64,000 bases of DNA from Persicaria tinctoria (taxonomy: Eukaryota; Streptophyta; Magnoliopsida; Caryophyllales; Polygonaceae). A program made the translations under genes and the position numbers. A model generated the notes under the pieces. The model was not told the origin of the DNA, ran no database searches, and saw nothing but the letters and a program-made list of their open reading frames with translations. The stretch covers positions 26,259,688 to 26,323,687 of the forward strand of contig JBANSL010000013.1 in NCBI GenBank assembly GCA_037127255.1, in the 5' to 3' direction. Shown here in pieces: positions 1-9,908 of the stretch; position 1 is the stretch's first letter, and the number at the start of each line of letters is the position of its first letter.

Positions 1-1670
1 AGTTAAATGGATTTCAATATGACTAGCTTCTTTCTATGAAGTGACGTAGGCCACTAGACCTCACCTTAGCAACTTGTTCTTTATCAGTCTTCCTACCATC
101 TTCTGTTTCAGTCTGGGTAACGTCATGCACCTGAACGTGGAAAACAAAAACATTCTTGCAAGTGAACCCCCTTAATCCCGTGTCACACAACAGAGCACAA
201 CATGTCATAAAAAAATAAACTTACCTTCTCTTTCTCCTTCTCCTTTCGTGCCCCCGATACTTTGTCCTCAGCATCGCTTTTTCCAACTTTCTCACCAACG
301 ATGTCCTCCGTGTACGTCTCAACCAAAAGTCCGTGTCATGATCCATCTTCCTCTTTCTTAACATGTCCAACCTTGTTTTCACTATCCCTTACTCTTTCTT
401 CCTTGCCGCTTAATAATGCGAAAGAATGAAGTACCTTCTCATCCATCTTCCCCAAGATATCCATCATCTTCTCGACTGTCTTCACCACGCTATCCCTAGC
501 ACCGTCCGTCTCCTCAGCTCGTGCATTGGTTCTTGCGGCGGGGAAGGGGGGGGGGGGTGTCAACAGGAGCATCGTAATGGTGCGCCAACAGCCGCACAAT
601 GTCGTCAAAAAGGCGGTCAGGCTCCTCATCCAGATGGTTGCACCCACCAAACATTGACAGCTTGCCCTTCTTCGGCAGTAGCAATGGGTTCTCAGTAACC
701 GTAATGACTTGCTCCCCGTCCGGGTCTATGCGTTTGACAATGCTGCCATGGGAAAGGTTGTCTTCGTTGGCAAACCACCTCGTGCACCGAGGGATCGACT
801 TTTGGGACAGCTTGTTCGCAAATACGGCGCCGAAGTCCGGAATGGATTCATATAGCCAAATCTGTAAGCCAACCGCAATCCATTTAGAAACCTACACCAC
901 ATAATGGAGTAAAGTAGCATGAAGGTGGTAGATAAGGTTACCTGGAAGGCCATCGGATAGCCCATCAACCCGTATCCAAAGTGGTCGTTGCTATTAGGAT
1001 CGGGCTTCAAGTCGGCCAACCGCCGCTCAACGACACCGGAGATCGAGTTGTGTCTGTTCTCGTAAACAAGCCTCCCCCATGCGTTCGACATTCTCCACGA
1101 GCCTGACTATCCACCCCCGCAAAGGCTTCCTCTTCCCCCCCCCCCCAACAGCACTGCCTCCATGATGAAGAAGAGAACGAGCCTGAATCTCTTCCTTGCA
1201 CTCGGCTCCTTCAACAGACAGCTCTTCAAGGCGAACTCAAGCTCGCCCACCTTCACGCTCTCCGTTTCGAAGAAGTCCTTCACAGCTTTGTTGTCCTCCT
1301 CCATTACCGTACGCTTCACTCGGCTACACTGGAGCCCCGTGACAATGGAAAACTCCTTCATCGAGAAACGCCGCAACTTCCCCTGAATCGTATACCATGT
1401 CTCCCACCTCTTCTTGGTCACCACTTTCCGTTGTAGTGCGTAATGCACTAATTGGGACGAGAATTGGCACCGGTTCGCCAGCTGGTTGATCCCGCAAAAT
1501 TGGCTGTCCAGCAGCTTATCCCAATAGTACGGGTCGACTTAGTTGTCGATGTTGGCAAGCATCGCCAACCTCGACCCTTGGTTTACCCGTTCCCGGAAGT
1601 GTTTTTCTTCCGGGACACAGTAACGGGGCTCCCGTTGTTTGTCACTCTTTGATTTTTTTGTCCGAACCAT
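1..1670 (-). pseudogene. DUF1985-domain MULE gene, decayed
   Basis: A spliced minus-strand gene starting at the ATG at 1668-1670 (MVRTKKSKSD). The DUF1985 region follows, with RLAMLANIDN, then WYTIQGKLRRFSMKEFSIVTGL and FRLVLFFIMEAVLLGG (about 1130-1450), then NHFGYGLMGYPMAFQ (about 960-1080) before a GT splice donor. A later exon (about 336-860) has IWLYESIPDFGAVFANK and a charged tail. It is broken by an in-frame TAA in IDN*VDPYYW (about 1540) and by frame changes around 1090-1150, where a run of ten or more C on plus makes the reading frame slip. DUF1985 proteins are known mainly as MULE passengers, often fused to Ulp1-like proteases. No Ulp1 part is visible here, but the gene may continue past the window edge. 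Confidence 0.6.
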
Positions 1671-1719
1671 TTGTCTCCTGCAGTTTAAGAGCAACAATAA
1701 GTTTTCTAGAAATTTGACA

Positions 1720-1970
1720 TTCCATGTCACTCAGTTTCTAAACTCATGTCACTCAATTTCTAAACCCATGTCACCAATGTCAGACAATTTCTAAACCAAT
1801 GACGCCATACATTCCACATCAACTCCCGAAATCTCAATTTTAAATTAATGGAAATGCGTTTACCATACCTAATACCAATCGAACTCCACACCCAATGTCA
1901 TACACCCAATTCCAGTTTCAGATTCTAAGCCCCTGTCACCCAGATTCCCCACCCATGTCACCCCCTTTCT
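1720..1970. repeat. Cluster of ATGTCAC-type motifs upstream of the DUF1985 gene
   Basis: About seven copies of a short motif, mostly ATGTCACY with variants ATGTCAG and ATGTCAT, lie within 250 bases just upstream of the DUF1985 start (near 1726, 1746, 1769, 1778, 1898, 1935 and 1955). Several are followed by TTTCTAAAC. Other TGTCA-type matches occur at 178 and 331. The function is unknown. The position, next to the start of a DUF1985 gene, parallels the motif-rich DNA of element A. Confidence 0.45.
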
Positions 1971-2387
1971 CTTTACCACACCAGATTTAGAAATTAAACA
2001 CATGTAAAACCTCCATCCTTCTTCTTCAATCAAACCCCTAATCTTCCCCATTCCCAATTTCGACTCCCACCATAGCCATCCTCTTCGGCCTTCCTAAACC
2101 CTAACCGCCGGTTTGCCCTATCCATTCCCCAAAACCGCCCTCCTCTTCCTTCAATCGCAACCACCATTGTCGCCCCTCCACAACCCATCCATGAACCCAC
2201 CTTTGACGTTCAATCTCTTACCACCATAGTAAGTTCCTTCAACCTCCCACCCCAAACCCTAGATTCGAAGAAAACGGACAACAGAGAAAGGGAGAATATC
2301 CTTACTATCATGCGGTACCTACTATATAAAATAAACTAAAGAGTTGAAATGGTTTTTGCATATTATAGTTAGAGCAAGGTATTGTAG

Positions 2388-2415
2388 GGTACCGACTATC
2401 ATGATAGTCGGTACC
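2388..2415. repeat. 28-bp perfect palindrome
   Basis: A perfect palindrome with half-site GGTACCGACTATCA. A related GGTACCTACTA lies about 75 bases upstream, near 2312. It lies inside the right part of element C. It could form a cruciform or be a dimer binding site; nothing else indicates a role. Confidence 0.6.
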
Positions 2416-2689
2416 TTGTCACTTTGCCCCCGACGTTCTTCTCTTCTCCGACAGTTCCCGGCCGTCTCTTCTTCGAACGGTTTTTTTGTGGACGCCGGCG
2501 TCTCTTCTTCCTCTCCCTTTCGAACGGTTTTGAGTTTTGGAAATGGAGAGATGGGGTCCCTATGGAGAGAGAGGGAGTGTGGTGATAGGAGGCATTAATT
2601 GCCCTGTCAAGTCACCCAATTTTTTTATGTTTTCTTTTTTTTCTTTTCCCACCCAAAACCGGCTACAGGGGGTGAGGTTACGGGCACAT

Positions 2690-2792
2690 TTGTGCAAAAA
2701 AATGAGAAAGGGTCTATTTTTGCAATTTTTTCGACCTTTGTGCTATTTTTGCAAGTTTGGCCAAAAAATGGTCTATCTATGACCATTTTGCC
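2690..2792. repeat. Terminal repeat-like right end of MULE element C
   Basis: Short phrases such as GGTCTATTTTTGCAA, TTTGGCCAAAAAATGG and GACCATTTTGCC give this stretch the look of a MULE terminal inverted repeat. It shares GGCCAAA and TTGC(A/C)AA spacing with the ends at 14604, 32322 and 35806. The matching left end is not in the window. Confidence 0.45.
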
Positions 2793-4724
2793 ATCTTTTA
2801 TTTTATTTAAAATTTTAATTAAATTTTATTTTTTAAATATATATATACATATAATTGGTTGTTAATGGTAATACAAACATTTGCAAACTCATTACAATTA
2901 CCAACTTACATTAAGGAATTGGTTCGGTAATAACGTACCAATATAATTGGTTACCAATTTAGTCGATACCAAATTAAATTGATTAACAATTTTGTCCAAC
3001 CCTAACAGAACTTACTTAGAAGAGACTAGGTAAGTAAATTTCCTTAAAAATTGAGGAATTTAAATTCCCATATTTTTTCCTCAGAAAATAACCAACCAAA
3101 CCCATATAATACCTCTACTTCATTGGTTTTTTTATTACCTATCAAACAAGCCCTAAAGGTCACACTGAAGTTTTTAAACTCATTGGGGTACTCGAGTTAA
3201 GCACTCCGACTCGTTTATTGAAGTAAAACTATAAATTATCGCAATCATTTACAGATAAATGATGTAATCGGAACAATGCAAAAATAAATAAAATTCAGGT
3301 TTACAAAAAATAACCAAAATAATAAATTCATATTAAAACATAGTTATTTAAACAAATAACATACATTGTTTCAATAATCTCTCAATATACTAATTAATAA
3401 CATCATTTTGTTCGCTTAAAGAGAAAAAATGTACAATAATTTCTCTAACATAGGTGTCACATATTCATCATATTTATGCTAATGCGATAGAGACAAAAGT
3501 TGAAAGTAACACAATATATCGATCATTTCGTTATATAATTTCCATAATCACATTCATTATATACTATGTAAAAACAATTTCTCAAACACAAAACCAAATT
3601 GATATGGCTTCCTTTTTTCTTTCCTCTACAACCCTATCTACCCAGATGTTCAATAGAAACCCAAGACATATACAACTGATCGGGTTTTGTGGCAAGTTGC
3701 TGAATTTTTTAAAGCAACTGCACTGATCTCTTGTCACCACCACCACGCCTCCCACAGTTCTCCTCTTTTATCCCTTTCTGCATAAAAGTTCTTCTTTGCA
3801 ACATTCTCTACAATTTGTATTCAGTCATCATAGTCATTTAAGTAACCAGGTGGTCTCCACGACGCGACAAACAGGACCTCCTCGCGAGCGGTGGTAGGTG
3901 CCCAAAATTCCGATGTCAAGTCTGCTGCAACTTGCGAGGCTCCGTTCTCTCTTAATTCTCAACAACTTTATGTGTTCTTTATTTCAAATCGAAGATCGGT
4001 AAGTCTACTTTCCATAGCTTCTTACTTTTCTTGATTTGGATCTCGTATGAGGAAGTTACGTACCATGGTTTTAGCAAAGCATGTTTTAATCCATATATTT
4101 TGTTCAGGACTTCCACTTATCCGGGTTGTGTCTAAAAAGTCGTGGTGGTTCGATGGATTCCGTTGATGGCTCGTCTGCTATCCCATAATAAAACCGGTTG
4201 TTGCTGCTACCTTCTTCTCGGCTCCTTCTTCTCCTTCTTCCATAACCAGAGTTCGAAAAAGGACGAGATAGGAGGGCCCTATGCAGAATGTGGTCAGAAA
4301 TCCATAATAGAGTCTGACCACAACGACCGAATTGACTATCTCATGCATAAGTTACCTAGTAGAAAAAAAAATCATGACAAACCCTCTTTGTGATTTTGCA
4401 ATTTCTGAATTATGACACCCTACATACATCTTTCTTTGAGAAGCTTTGTTGGGATTCTTATATTTTCGTCATCTAAAACATCCCCTAGGGGATGCAGTTA
4501 CCCAGATTCTGCTAGTGAGAGTGGGGTCAATATCATATTATAATAAATAATGTGTGATGTAAAATATTTAACTTATATTAAAAGTGGTAAACGTATTAAG
4601 TGTGTAAACATGTGTTTAAACTAATCAACATGAGGAAGTGAGTGAAGTGTGTGATATGTATTCAGTTAAATAACATAAACCAAAATTAATTCAAACTATA
4701 TTATATTCCATTAAGTGTGTAAAC
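2793..4724. other. Non-coding AT-rich DNA, no gene recognised
   Basis: No open reading frame here resembles a known protein. The sequence around 2900-3100 looks like degraded repeat DNA. A stretch at 3390-3440 resembles sequence at 14553-14605 (a TAATTAA, CATTATTTTGTT, TTAAA pattern), so it may be a dispersed repeat. Confidence 0.5.
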
Positions 4725-4798
<74 letters not shown>

Positions 4799-4799
4799 G
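4725..4799. repeat. (TTG)25 microsatellite
   Basis: An uninterrupted run of 25 TTG units. A second low-complexity tract, a run of about 20 G, lies near 5035-5060. Confidence 0.97.
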
Positions 4800-5059
4800 A
4801 CCGGTCATTTACAGGTTTGTTTGTTACAACTATATGTTCATTGCAACTAGTGAGTATATTGGTCGTTACGATCATTTGATCTGGTCATTGTGAGTTCATG
4901 GTTCTGCTGTAGCTGGATCCTTCGGAACCACACGAATCCTTAGTTCGAATTGAATTCGAATTCAGCATCTTTTGAGATTTTGAGAAGAGTTGCTCTTTGG
5001 AGAGTAGAGTACGATGAAAGTTGTAAGCTGTGTTCGGGGGAGGGGAGGGGGGGGGGGGG

Positions 5060-5180
5060 GTTATTGTCTATCGTCAGCCTCTATGGTAGAATCAGTTGAA
5101 GGGCCTGAGAGGTGGTGGTTTATCCTGTGGGCTGTGGCGGATGTCAGCGGTTCGAGTCCGCTTATCTCCAACTTGTGAAC
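5060..5180. other. Probable plastid-derived fragment (NUPT)
   Basis: The stretch holds GGCGGATGTCAGCGGTTCGAG, then CCGCTTATCTCCAACT, and upstream CAGCCTCTATGGTAGAATC. From memory this resembles spacer sequence of the plastid inverted-repeat rRNA region. No full tRNA cloverleaf can be drawn, so this is not a tRNA gene. The match is recalled rather than checked. Confidence 0.45.
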
Positions 5181-5239
5181 CAAACCACCACTAAAGAGCA
5201 AATTAAAACGCTCTATTCTAAACAAAATTTGTGTAGAAT

Positions 5240-5393
5240 TATAGAGAATTAATGTTTGTGAGAAAGCTTAATTCTATTCATTGACAATGTGAAGATATAT
5301 AGGGTTACAATGTTTGGAGATCAAGGATCTCCTAAGATAGGATATACATAAAAGGATATAAAAATATACACAAGATATAATTCTATCCTAATA
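5240..5393 (-). repeat. 3' LTR of Copia-1
   Basis: A 154-bp direct repeat of 9750-9903 with two mismatches (about 98.7% identity). On the minus strand it starts TATTAGGATAG and ends CTCTATA. The adjoining polypurine tract marks it as the 3' LTR. Confidence 0.95.
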
Positions 5394-5406
5394 CCCCCCT
5401 GCAAGC

Positions 5407-8400
5407 TCATGGCGGAGAACGCACGTGAAGCTTGTCACGAAGTGTAATGAACCGGCCACTGCCAAGAGCCTTGGTGAAGATGTCGGCTGTTTGATCCAAG
5501 GAGCGAATGTGACGAACAACAAGGTCACCAGCTTCAACTTGTTCACGAACGAAGAAATAGTCAATGCGAATATGCTTGGACCGCTGATGGAGAATAGGAT
5601 TGTCAGACATGTACGTGGCACTGAGGTTGTCACATAGGACAATGGGAGAACCTGCAACCGGTGCCTGAAGTTCAGCCAGAAGTTGACGGAGCCAAAGAAG
5701 TTCGGCTGCAGTGAAAGCAATGGCGCGGTACTCGGCTTCAGTGCTAGATCGAGCTACTACCTTCTGCTTTCGGGAGGACCAACTGACAAGATTACCACCA
5801 TAGAAGATGGCAAAGCCGTGTTGATATCGACAATCATCCATGTCGGAGGCCCATCCGGCATCGGTGAAGGCAACTAGGCGGGTGTCAGTGGCTGATCGGA
5901 GACGGAGACCATGAGATAAAGTGCCTTTGAGATAGCGTAGGATGCGCTTGACAGCAGACCAGTGAGTCTCAGTGGGGTTATGCATAAATTGGCATACCCG
6001 ATTGACGGCATAAGAGATCTCCGGACGAGTGATGGTGACATATTGAAGAGCGCCGACAATGCTCCGATACAAGCGTGGATCGGCAAAGGGATCACCAATC
6101 TGAATCAGGCGAGATCCAGGTTCTGCAGGAGAAGCAATGGGACGGGCGTCTGTCATCTTGCTGCGGAGAAGCAAGTCGCGAATGTACTTCTGTTGAGTCA
6201 ACATAATGGCGCCACCCTGAGGAAGAAGCTCAATGCCGAGAAAATAGTGCAAAGTGCCCAAGTCGCACAGAGAGAATGCGCCGTTCAAGTGGTGAACAAA
6301 CTGATCAATCGCTGATTGAGAGGAGCCTGTGATAATCAGATCATCGACATAGACGAGAACCAAGAGAGTGAAACCACGAGCTCGACAGATGAACAACGAT
6401 GAATCTGATTTGCAGGCCGAAAACTGATGCTGCAAAAGAAAGAGCTTGAGCTTGGTGAACCAAGCTCGTGGCGCTTGTTTGAGGCCATACAAAGCCTTCT
6501 TGAGGCGGCAGACATGCATAGGCCGAGAGTGATCAATCAAGTCGGGAGGTTGATCCATGTAAACCTGTTCAGAGAGATCACCATTTAGAAATGCGTTATT
6601 GATGTCTACCTGCCCGAGTGGCCACTTATGAGTAATGGCGAGAGAGAGGATAACACAGATGGTGGTTGGTTTGATAACGGGGCTAAAGGTGTCGAAATAG
6701 TCAACACCCTTCTCTTGATTGAAACCCTTTGCAACTAGTCGAGCCTTGTGACGCTCGATCGAACCATCCGAATGGCGTTTGACCCTGTACACCCACTTAC
6801 AACCAACAATGTTAGTCCTATGAGGACGCGGAACAATGTCCCAAGTCCCATTACGAACGAGAGCATCATATTCAACCTGCATCGCATTCTGCCATTCGGG
6901 TAGTTTGGATGCCTGAATGAAGGTTTTTGGTTCAGGATAGTGATCGGGGGAGGGTGGTAGCGGGTGTTTTGTGGTGGTGAGGGCTTTGGGTTTGCCACAA
7001 ACAAAGTCCTTGAGCAGGACTGATTGATGACGTTGCCGGGTACTCTGTCGAGTGGGCTGCGGTGGGGGAGGTGGTGACGGTGATGCCGAGGAAGGGGCGG
7101 AAGATGAAGTGGCCTCAGGGGATGTATCTCGTGATGGCGAAGAAGATAGCTCAGAATCGGAGGCCCCAGGAGACCGTGGGAGCTGTCCAAGTGTAGTCAT
7201 CTCGGCGTCCTCGATGTTGAGTTGGAAAGGGATGGGAGTAGGAAGGAGAGGGGCTGACTGTGGTGGTGGGATGACGGAGGCGGCCTGTTGGAGGATAGAA
7301 AAAGGTGTGGTAGAGACCGATGGGTGTTGTGGTGTAGGAGTGGGTGAATCATGAGAAGAGTAAGGGAACACCGACTCATCAAAGATGACATGTCGAGCGA
7401 TGTAGAGACGACGAGTTGGAACATGGAAGCACATATACTCTTTGTGTTTGGAGCTATAGCCGACAAAGACACATGGAAGGGATCGGTACTCAAGCTTGTT
7501 TGCGTTATAGGGTCGCAGGAATGGGTAACAGAGACAACCAAAGGACTTTAGAAACCCATAGTTCGGACATTTCCCATAGAGGCACTCATAAGGAGATTTG
7601 TGATGGAGAATTGGCGTAAGAGTGCGGTTGTGAAGATAGACAGAAGTCTGGAAGGCATGTTCCCAATGAGAAGTTGGCATCTTGGCATGAGCGAGAAGGG
7701 CAAGACCTTTCTCAACTATGGTGCGATGACGCCGTTCTGCTGCGCCGTTTTGAGATTGGGTGTGAGGACAAGAGACACGATGCAGAATACCCTGTGTTTG
7801 TAAGTAGGCGGAGACATTTCGATATTCGCCACCCCAGCCAGATTGGAGGTGTTTAATTTTGGTTGAAAACTGGGTCTCAATCATCTTTTGAATTAGTTGA
7901 AAGGTATGAAGCCCCTGAGATTTTTGAGATAAGAAATATATCCACACAAATTTGGTGCAATCATCAACGAATATCAGAAAATAGCGATTTGAATTGATAG
8001 AAGTGACGGGAGCAGGGCCCCAAACATCAGAGTAAACTAATTCAAAGGGAACTAAACTGGACTGATGAGAGTTTTGCAATGGTAAACAGTGACTTTTGCC
8101 CAACTGACAAGACTCACAAATAGAATGTAAAGTGTTTGTAGAGATAGGTAATTGAAAGCGAGAGACTAAACGATGAAGAGAGGACTCATGAAGATGTCCA
8201 AGGCGATGATGCAAAGTCTGGAGACTGGTTCGTTCACCAAGGAAGACACGGTGAGGAGAGGGTGAGGACGACAACGGAGGAGCGCCAAGCCGGTAAAGTC
8301 CATTCTCAACGGTTCCTTTTAGGAGCGTCCGACCCTGTAAATCCTTCACAAAACAGCTAGATCCATAAAATAGCATATAGACATCATTGTCACGAGTTAA

Positions 8401-8658
8401 CTGAGAGACACTAAGTAAGCTTTTGGTGATTTGAGGAACAAATAGGACATTATGGAGTTGCAGAACGCGATTGGGGGCAGGCAAAATAGACTTTCCCAGT
8501 TTCGCAATAGGAAGAGACATACCGTTGCCAACCTGGAGACCATCATTGCCGAGGTAGTCAGCGCTCACGGACATGTTGCCGATGTCATTGGTGATGTGGT
8601 TGGTGGCGCCCGAATCAACGTACCAGGCAGGATCAACAAGGGCGGATGGCGGAACCAT
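5407..8658 (-). CDS. Copia polyprotein: protease, integrase, RT and RNase H
   Basis: A 1,083-residue open frame that is the 3' part of a single Gag-Pol frame. Visible landmarks: protease active site WYVDSGATNHI near residues 12-22; GAG-pre-integrase zinc-binding HHRLGHLHESS...CESCQLGK near 150-190; integrase core from 205; reverse transcriptase with QVDINNAFLNGD and YVDDLIITGS; and RNase H with STEAEYRA and LCDNLSA. The integrase DDE triad is incomplete: Asp211 (YSDVWG) and Glu308 (NGAAERRH) are present, but the middle Asp is Gly274 in QSGWGGEY, where the family has QSDxGGE. A GAC-to-GGC change would explain it. The start shown is only the first Met after the gag stop; normally the protein would be made by processing of Gag-Pol. 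Confidence 0.9.
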   Translation of the reverse strand: MVPPSALVDPAWYVDSGATNHITNDIGNMSVSADYLGNDGLQVGNGMSLPIAKLGKSILPAPNRVLQLHNVLFVPQITKSLLSVSQLTRDNDVYMLFYGSSCFVKDLQGRTLLKGTVENGLYRLGAPPLSSSPSPHRVFLGERTSLQTLHHRLGHLHESSLHRLVSRFQLPISTNTLHSICESCQLGKSHCLPLQNSHQSSLVPFELVYSDVWGPAPVTSINSNRYFLIFVDDCTKFVWIYFLSQKSQGLHTFQLIQKMIETQFSTKIKHLQSGWGGEYRNVSAYLQTQGILHRVSCPHTQSQNGAAERRHRTIVEKGLALLAHAKMPTSHWEHAFQTSVYLHNRTLTPILHHKSPYECLYGKCPNYGFLKSFGCLCYPFLRPYNANKLEYRSLPCVFVGYSSKHKEYMCFHVPTRRLYIARHVIFDESVFPYSSHDSPTPTPQHPSVSTTPFSILQQAASVIPPPQSAPLLPTPIPFQLNIEDAEMTTLGQLPRSPGASDSELSSSPSRDTSPEATSSSAPSSASPSPPPPPQPTRQSTRQRHQSVLLKDFVCGKPKALTTTKHPLPPSPDHYPEPKTFIQASKLPEWQNAMQVEYDALVRNGTWDIVPRPHRTNIVGCKWVYRVKRHSDGSIERHKARLVAKGFNQEKGVDYFDTFSPVIKPTTICVILSLAITHKWPLGQVDINNAFLNGDLSEQVYMDQPPDLIDHSRPMHVCRLKKALYGLKQAPRAWFTKLKLFLLQHQFSACKSDSSLFICRARGFTLLVLVYVDDLIITGSSQSAIDQFVHHLNGAFSLCDLGTLHYFLGIELLPQGGAIMLTQQKYIRDLLLRSKMTDARPIASPAEPGSRLIQIGDPFADPRLYRSIVGALQYVTITRPEISYAVNRVCQFMHNPTETHWSAVKRILRYLKGTLSHGLRLRSATDTRLVAFTDAGWASDMDDCRYQHGFAIFYGGNLVSWSSRKQKVVARSSTEAEYRAIAFTAAELLWLRQLLAELQAPVAGSPIVLCDNLSATYMSDNPILHQRSKHIRIDYFFVREQVEAGDLVVRHIRSLDQTADIFTKALGSGRFITLRDKLHVRSPP

Positions 8659-9689
8659 AGTGTTGTAGGTGTGGCGCTGGGAAGGGCCGGATCTGATGGA
8701 ATATGATCCGTCGCGAGGACCACCGGAGCCCTGGGGCTGTGAAGATGGCCGACGGTAAGTGGGAGGGAAGTCCGCAACATTGAGGCGCTGAAAGAAGTTG
8801 AGAGCCTCATGGTTGGTGCGTTTGCAGATCTGGCAAGGAGTGCGAGTGCGCTCGCGCTCGGTAGGTGGAGAGTCGGCAGCTGCAGAGGGCTCCCGAGACC
8901 AATTTGAGGGCCGCTGAGAGCGAGAGCTGCCCCGGCTGACCGGGTTGGCCGAAGGCTACTGGTCTTGGAGAGTTTGTAAGGTCTGGTTTTGGCGATCCTC
9001 CTCCTGGAGAAGGAGGCCAAAGAGATTGTCGGAAGTGATGGGTCCAGGCTGCATATGAAAGGACGTCCGGAAGGCATTGAACGATGCATCCAAACCATGA
9101 AGGAGGCACGCAACGAAGTCATCATCGGGTACAATATGATTGCACTCGGCAAGGGAATCAGCAAAGGAGCGCTTTTTCTCAAAGTACTCCATGATAGAGA
9201 GATTGCCTTTGACAAAGGACTGCATTTGATGCTTCAGATGCATCTCACGAGCCTTTGTCTGAGCATGAAATATCCGCTCGAGGGTGGCCCAGGCAGCAGA
9301 TGCAGTAGCGGCTCGAGCAACATGGGCGAGAAGAGGAGCGGAGAGAGTAGAGCGAATCCAAAGTAAGACGAGACGATCCTTGCGCTTCCAAACGGCGAAA
9401 TCAGGGTTGGCGGCCGGTGGAGCAGATGTCTCGCCATCAGCAGGAGGCGGCGATGGGAGGTGTGTGGGAGGGGCAGGCTCGGTTGTAAGAAAGGAGTCGA
9501 GTTCATAGGCTTCGAGAGCAGACTTGACGGTTTGACGCCAGACAGTATAATTGGTTCGTTCAAGTTTGATGGTGAAGTTGGGAAGGCTAGTGTTGGGAGA
9601 GGAGAGGCCGACAGCGGCTTGGAGGGGATTGAGGGAATCAGATTTGGCGGCAGGAATGGTGGTGGAAGAGAAGAAGAGTCGGTCGACAT
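8659..9689 (-). pseudogene. Copia gag region, two lesions
   Basis: The gag part is in frame with pol and carries the retrotransposon capsid signature (TVWRQTVKSALEAY, then a WATLERIF-type helix, about 9250-9560) and a zinc-knuckle-like stretch CQICKRTNHEALNFF around 8800-8830. The fourth zinc ligand, normally Cys, is Phe. An in-frame TAG lies at 8956-8958. The ATG at 9687-9689 is in a different frame from the capsid frame, consistent with a small indel around 9668-9672 within the first ten codons. The pol frame downstream is open. These lesions suggest a dead or trans-complemented copy despite the near-identical LTRs. Confidence 0.8.
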
Positions 9690-9749
9690 GGTGGCCGAGA
9701 AGGAAGAAGGCTAGGGTTAGGATTAGGATCGAAGGTTAGGCTGATACCA

Positions 9750-9903
9750 TATAGAGAATTAATGTTTGTGAGAAAGCTTAATTCTATTCATTAACAATGT
9801 GAAGATATATAGGGTTACAATGCTTGGAGATCAAGGATCTCCTAAGATAGGATATACATAAAAGGATATAAAAATATACACAAGATATAATTCTATCCTA
9901 ATA
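9750..9903 (-). repeat. 5' LTR of Copia-1
   Basis: A 154-bp repeat followed on the minus strand by the primer-binding site TGGTATCAGCC, which marks it as the 5' LTR. It is flanked by the AGAAT duplication at 9904-9908. Confidence 0.95.
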
Positions 9904-9908
9904 AGAAT

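Larger units (their letters stand above)
1..2792 (-). mobile_element. Right part of a MULE with a DUF1985 gene (element C)
   Basis: A Mutator-like element that runs off the left edge of the window. Its minus-strand gene (1-1670) has the DUF1985 type of reading frame that is typical of plant MULEs. The right end, about 2690-2792, has MULE-like terminal sequence; read inward it begins GGCAAAATGGTCATAG and continues with GGCCAAACTTGC, close in style to the ends of elements A and B. The gene's 5' side faces this end, the same layout as in element A. The left end and target duplication are outside the window or not identifiable, so the extent is inferred. Confidence 0.55.
5240..9903 (-). mobile_element. 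Complete Copia LTR retrotransposon (Copia-1)
   Basis: A 4,664-bp element on the minus strand with two 154-bp LTRs differing at only two positions, so the insertion is recent. It is flanked by a perfect 5-bp duplication, AGAAT, at 5235-5239 and 9904-9908. The primer-binding site next to the 5' LTR reads TGGTATCAGCC (minus strand, 9739-9749), matching initiator-tRNA-Met use in Copia elements. The polypurine tract GCAGGGGGG lies at 5394-5402. The order protease, integrase, reverse transcriptase, RNase H identifies Copia. The LTR ends are TA...TA rather than TG...CA; the exact duplication supports those ends. Gag is damaged and integrase has lost a catalytic residue, so it is probably not autonomous. 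Confidence 0.95.

Noticed and set aside
4725..4799. CRISPR-like repeat
   Set aside because: A simple (TTG)n microsatellite without spacers.
5140..5180. tRNA gene suggested by GGTTCGAGTCC
   Set aside because: Only a T-arm-like piece; no D arm, anticodon arm or acceptor pairing could be drawn.
7052..7354. Plus-strand frames inside Copia-1
   Set aside because: Antisense shadows of the pol frame.
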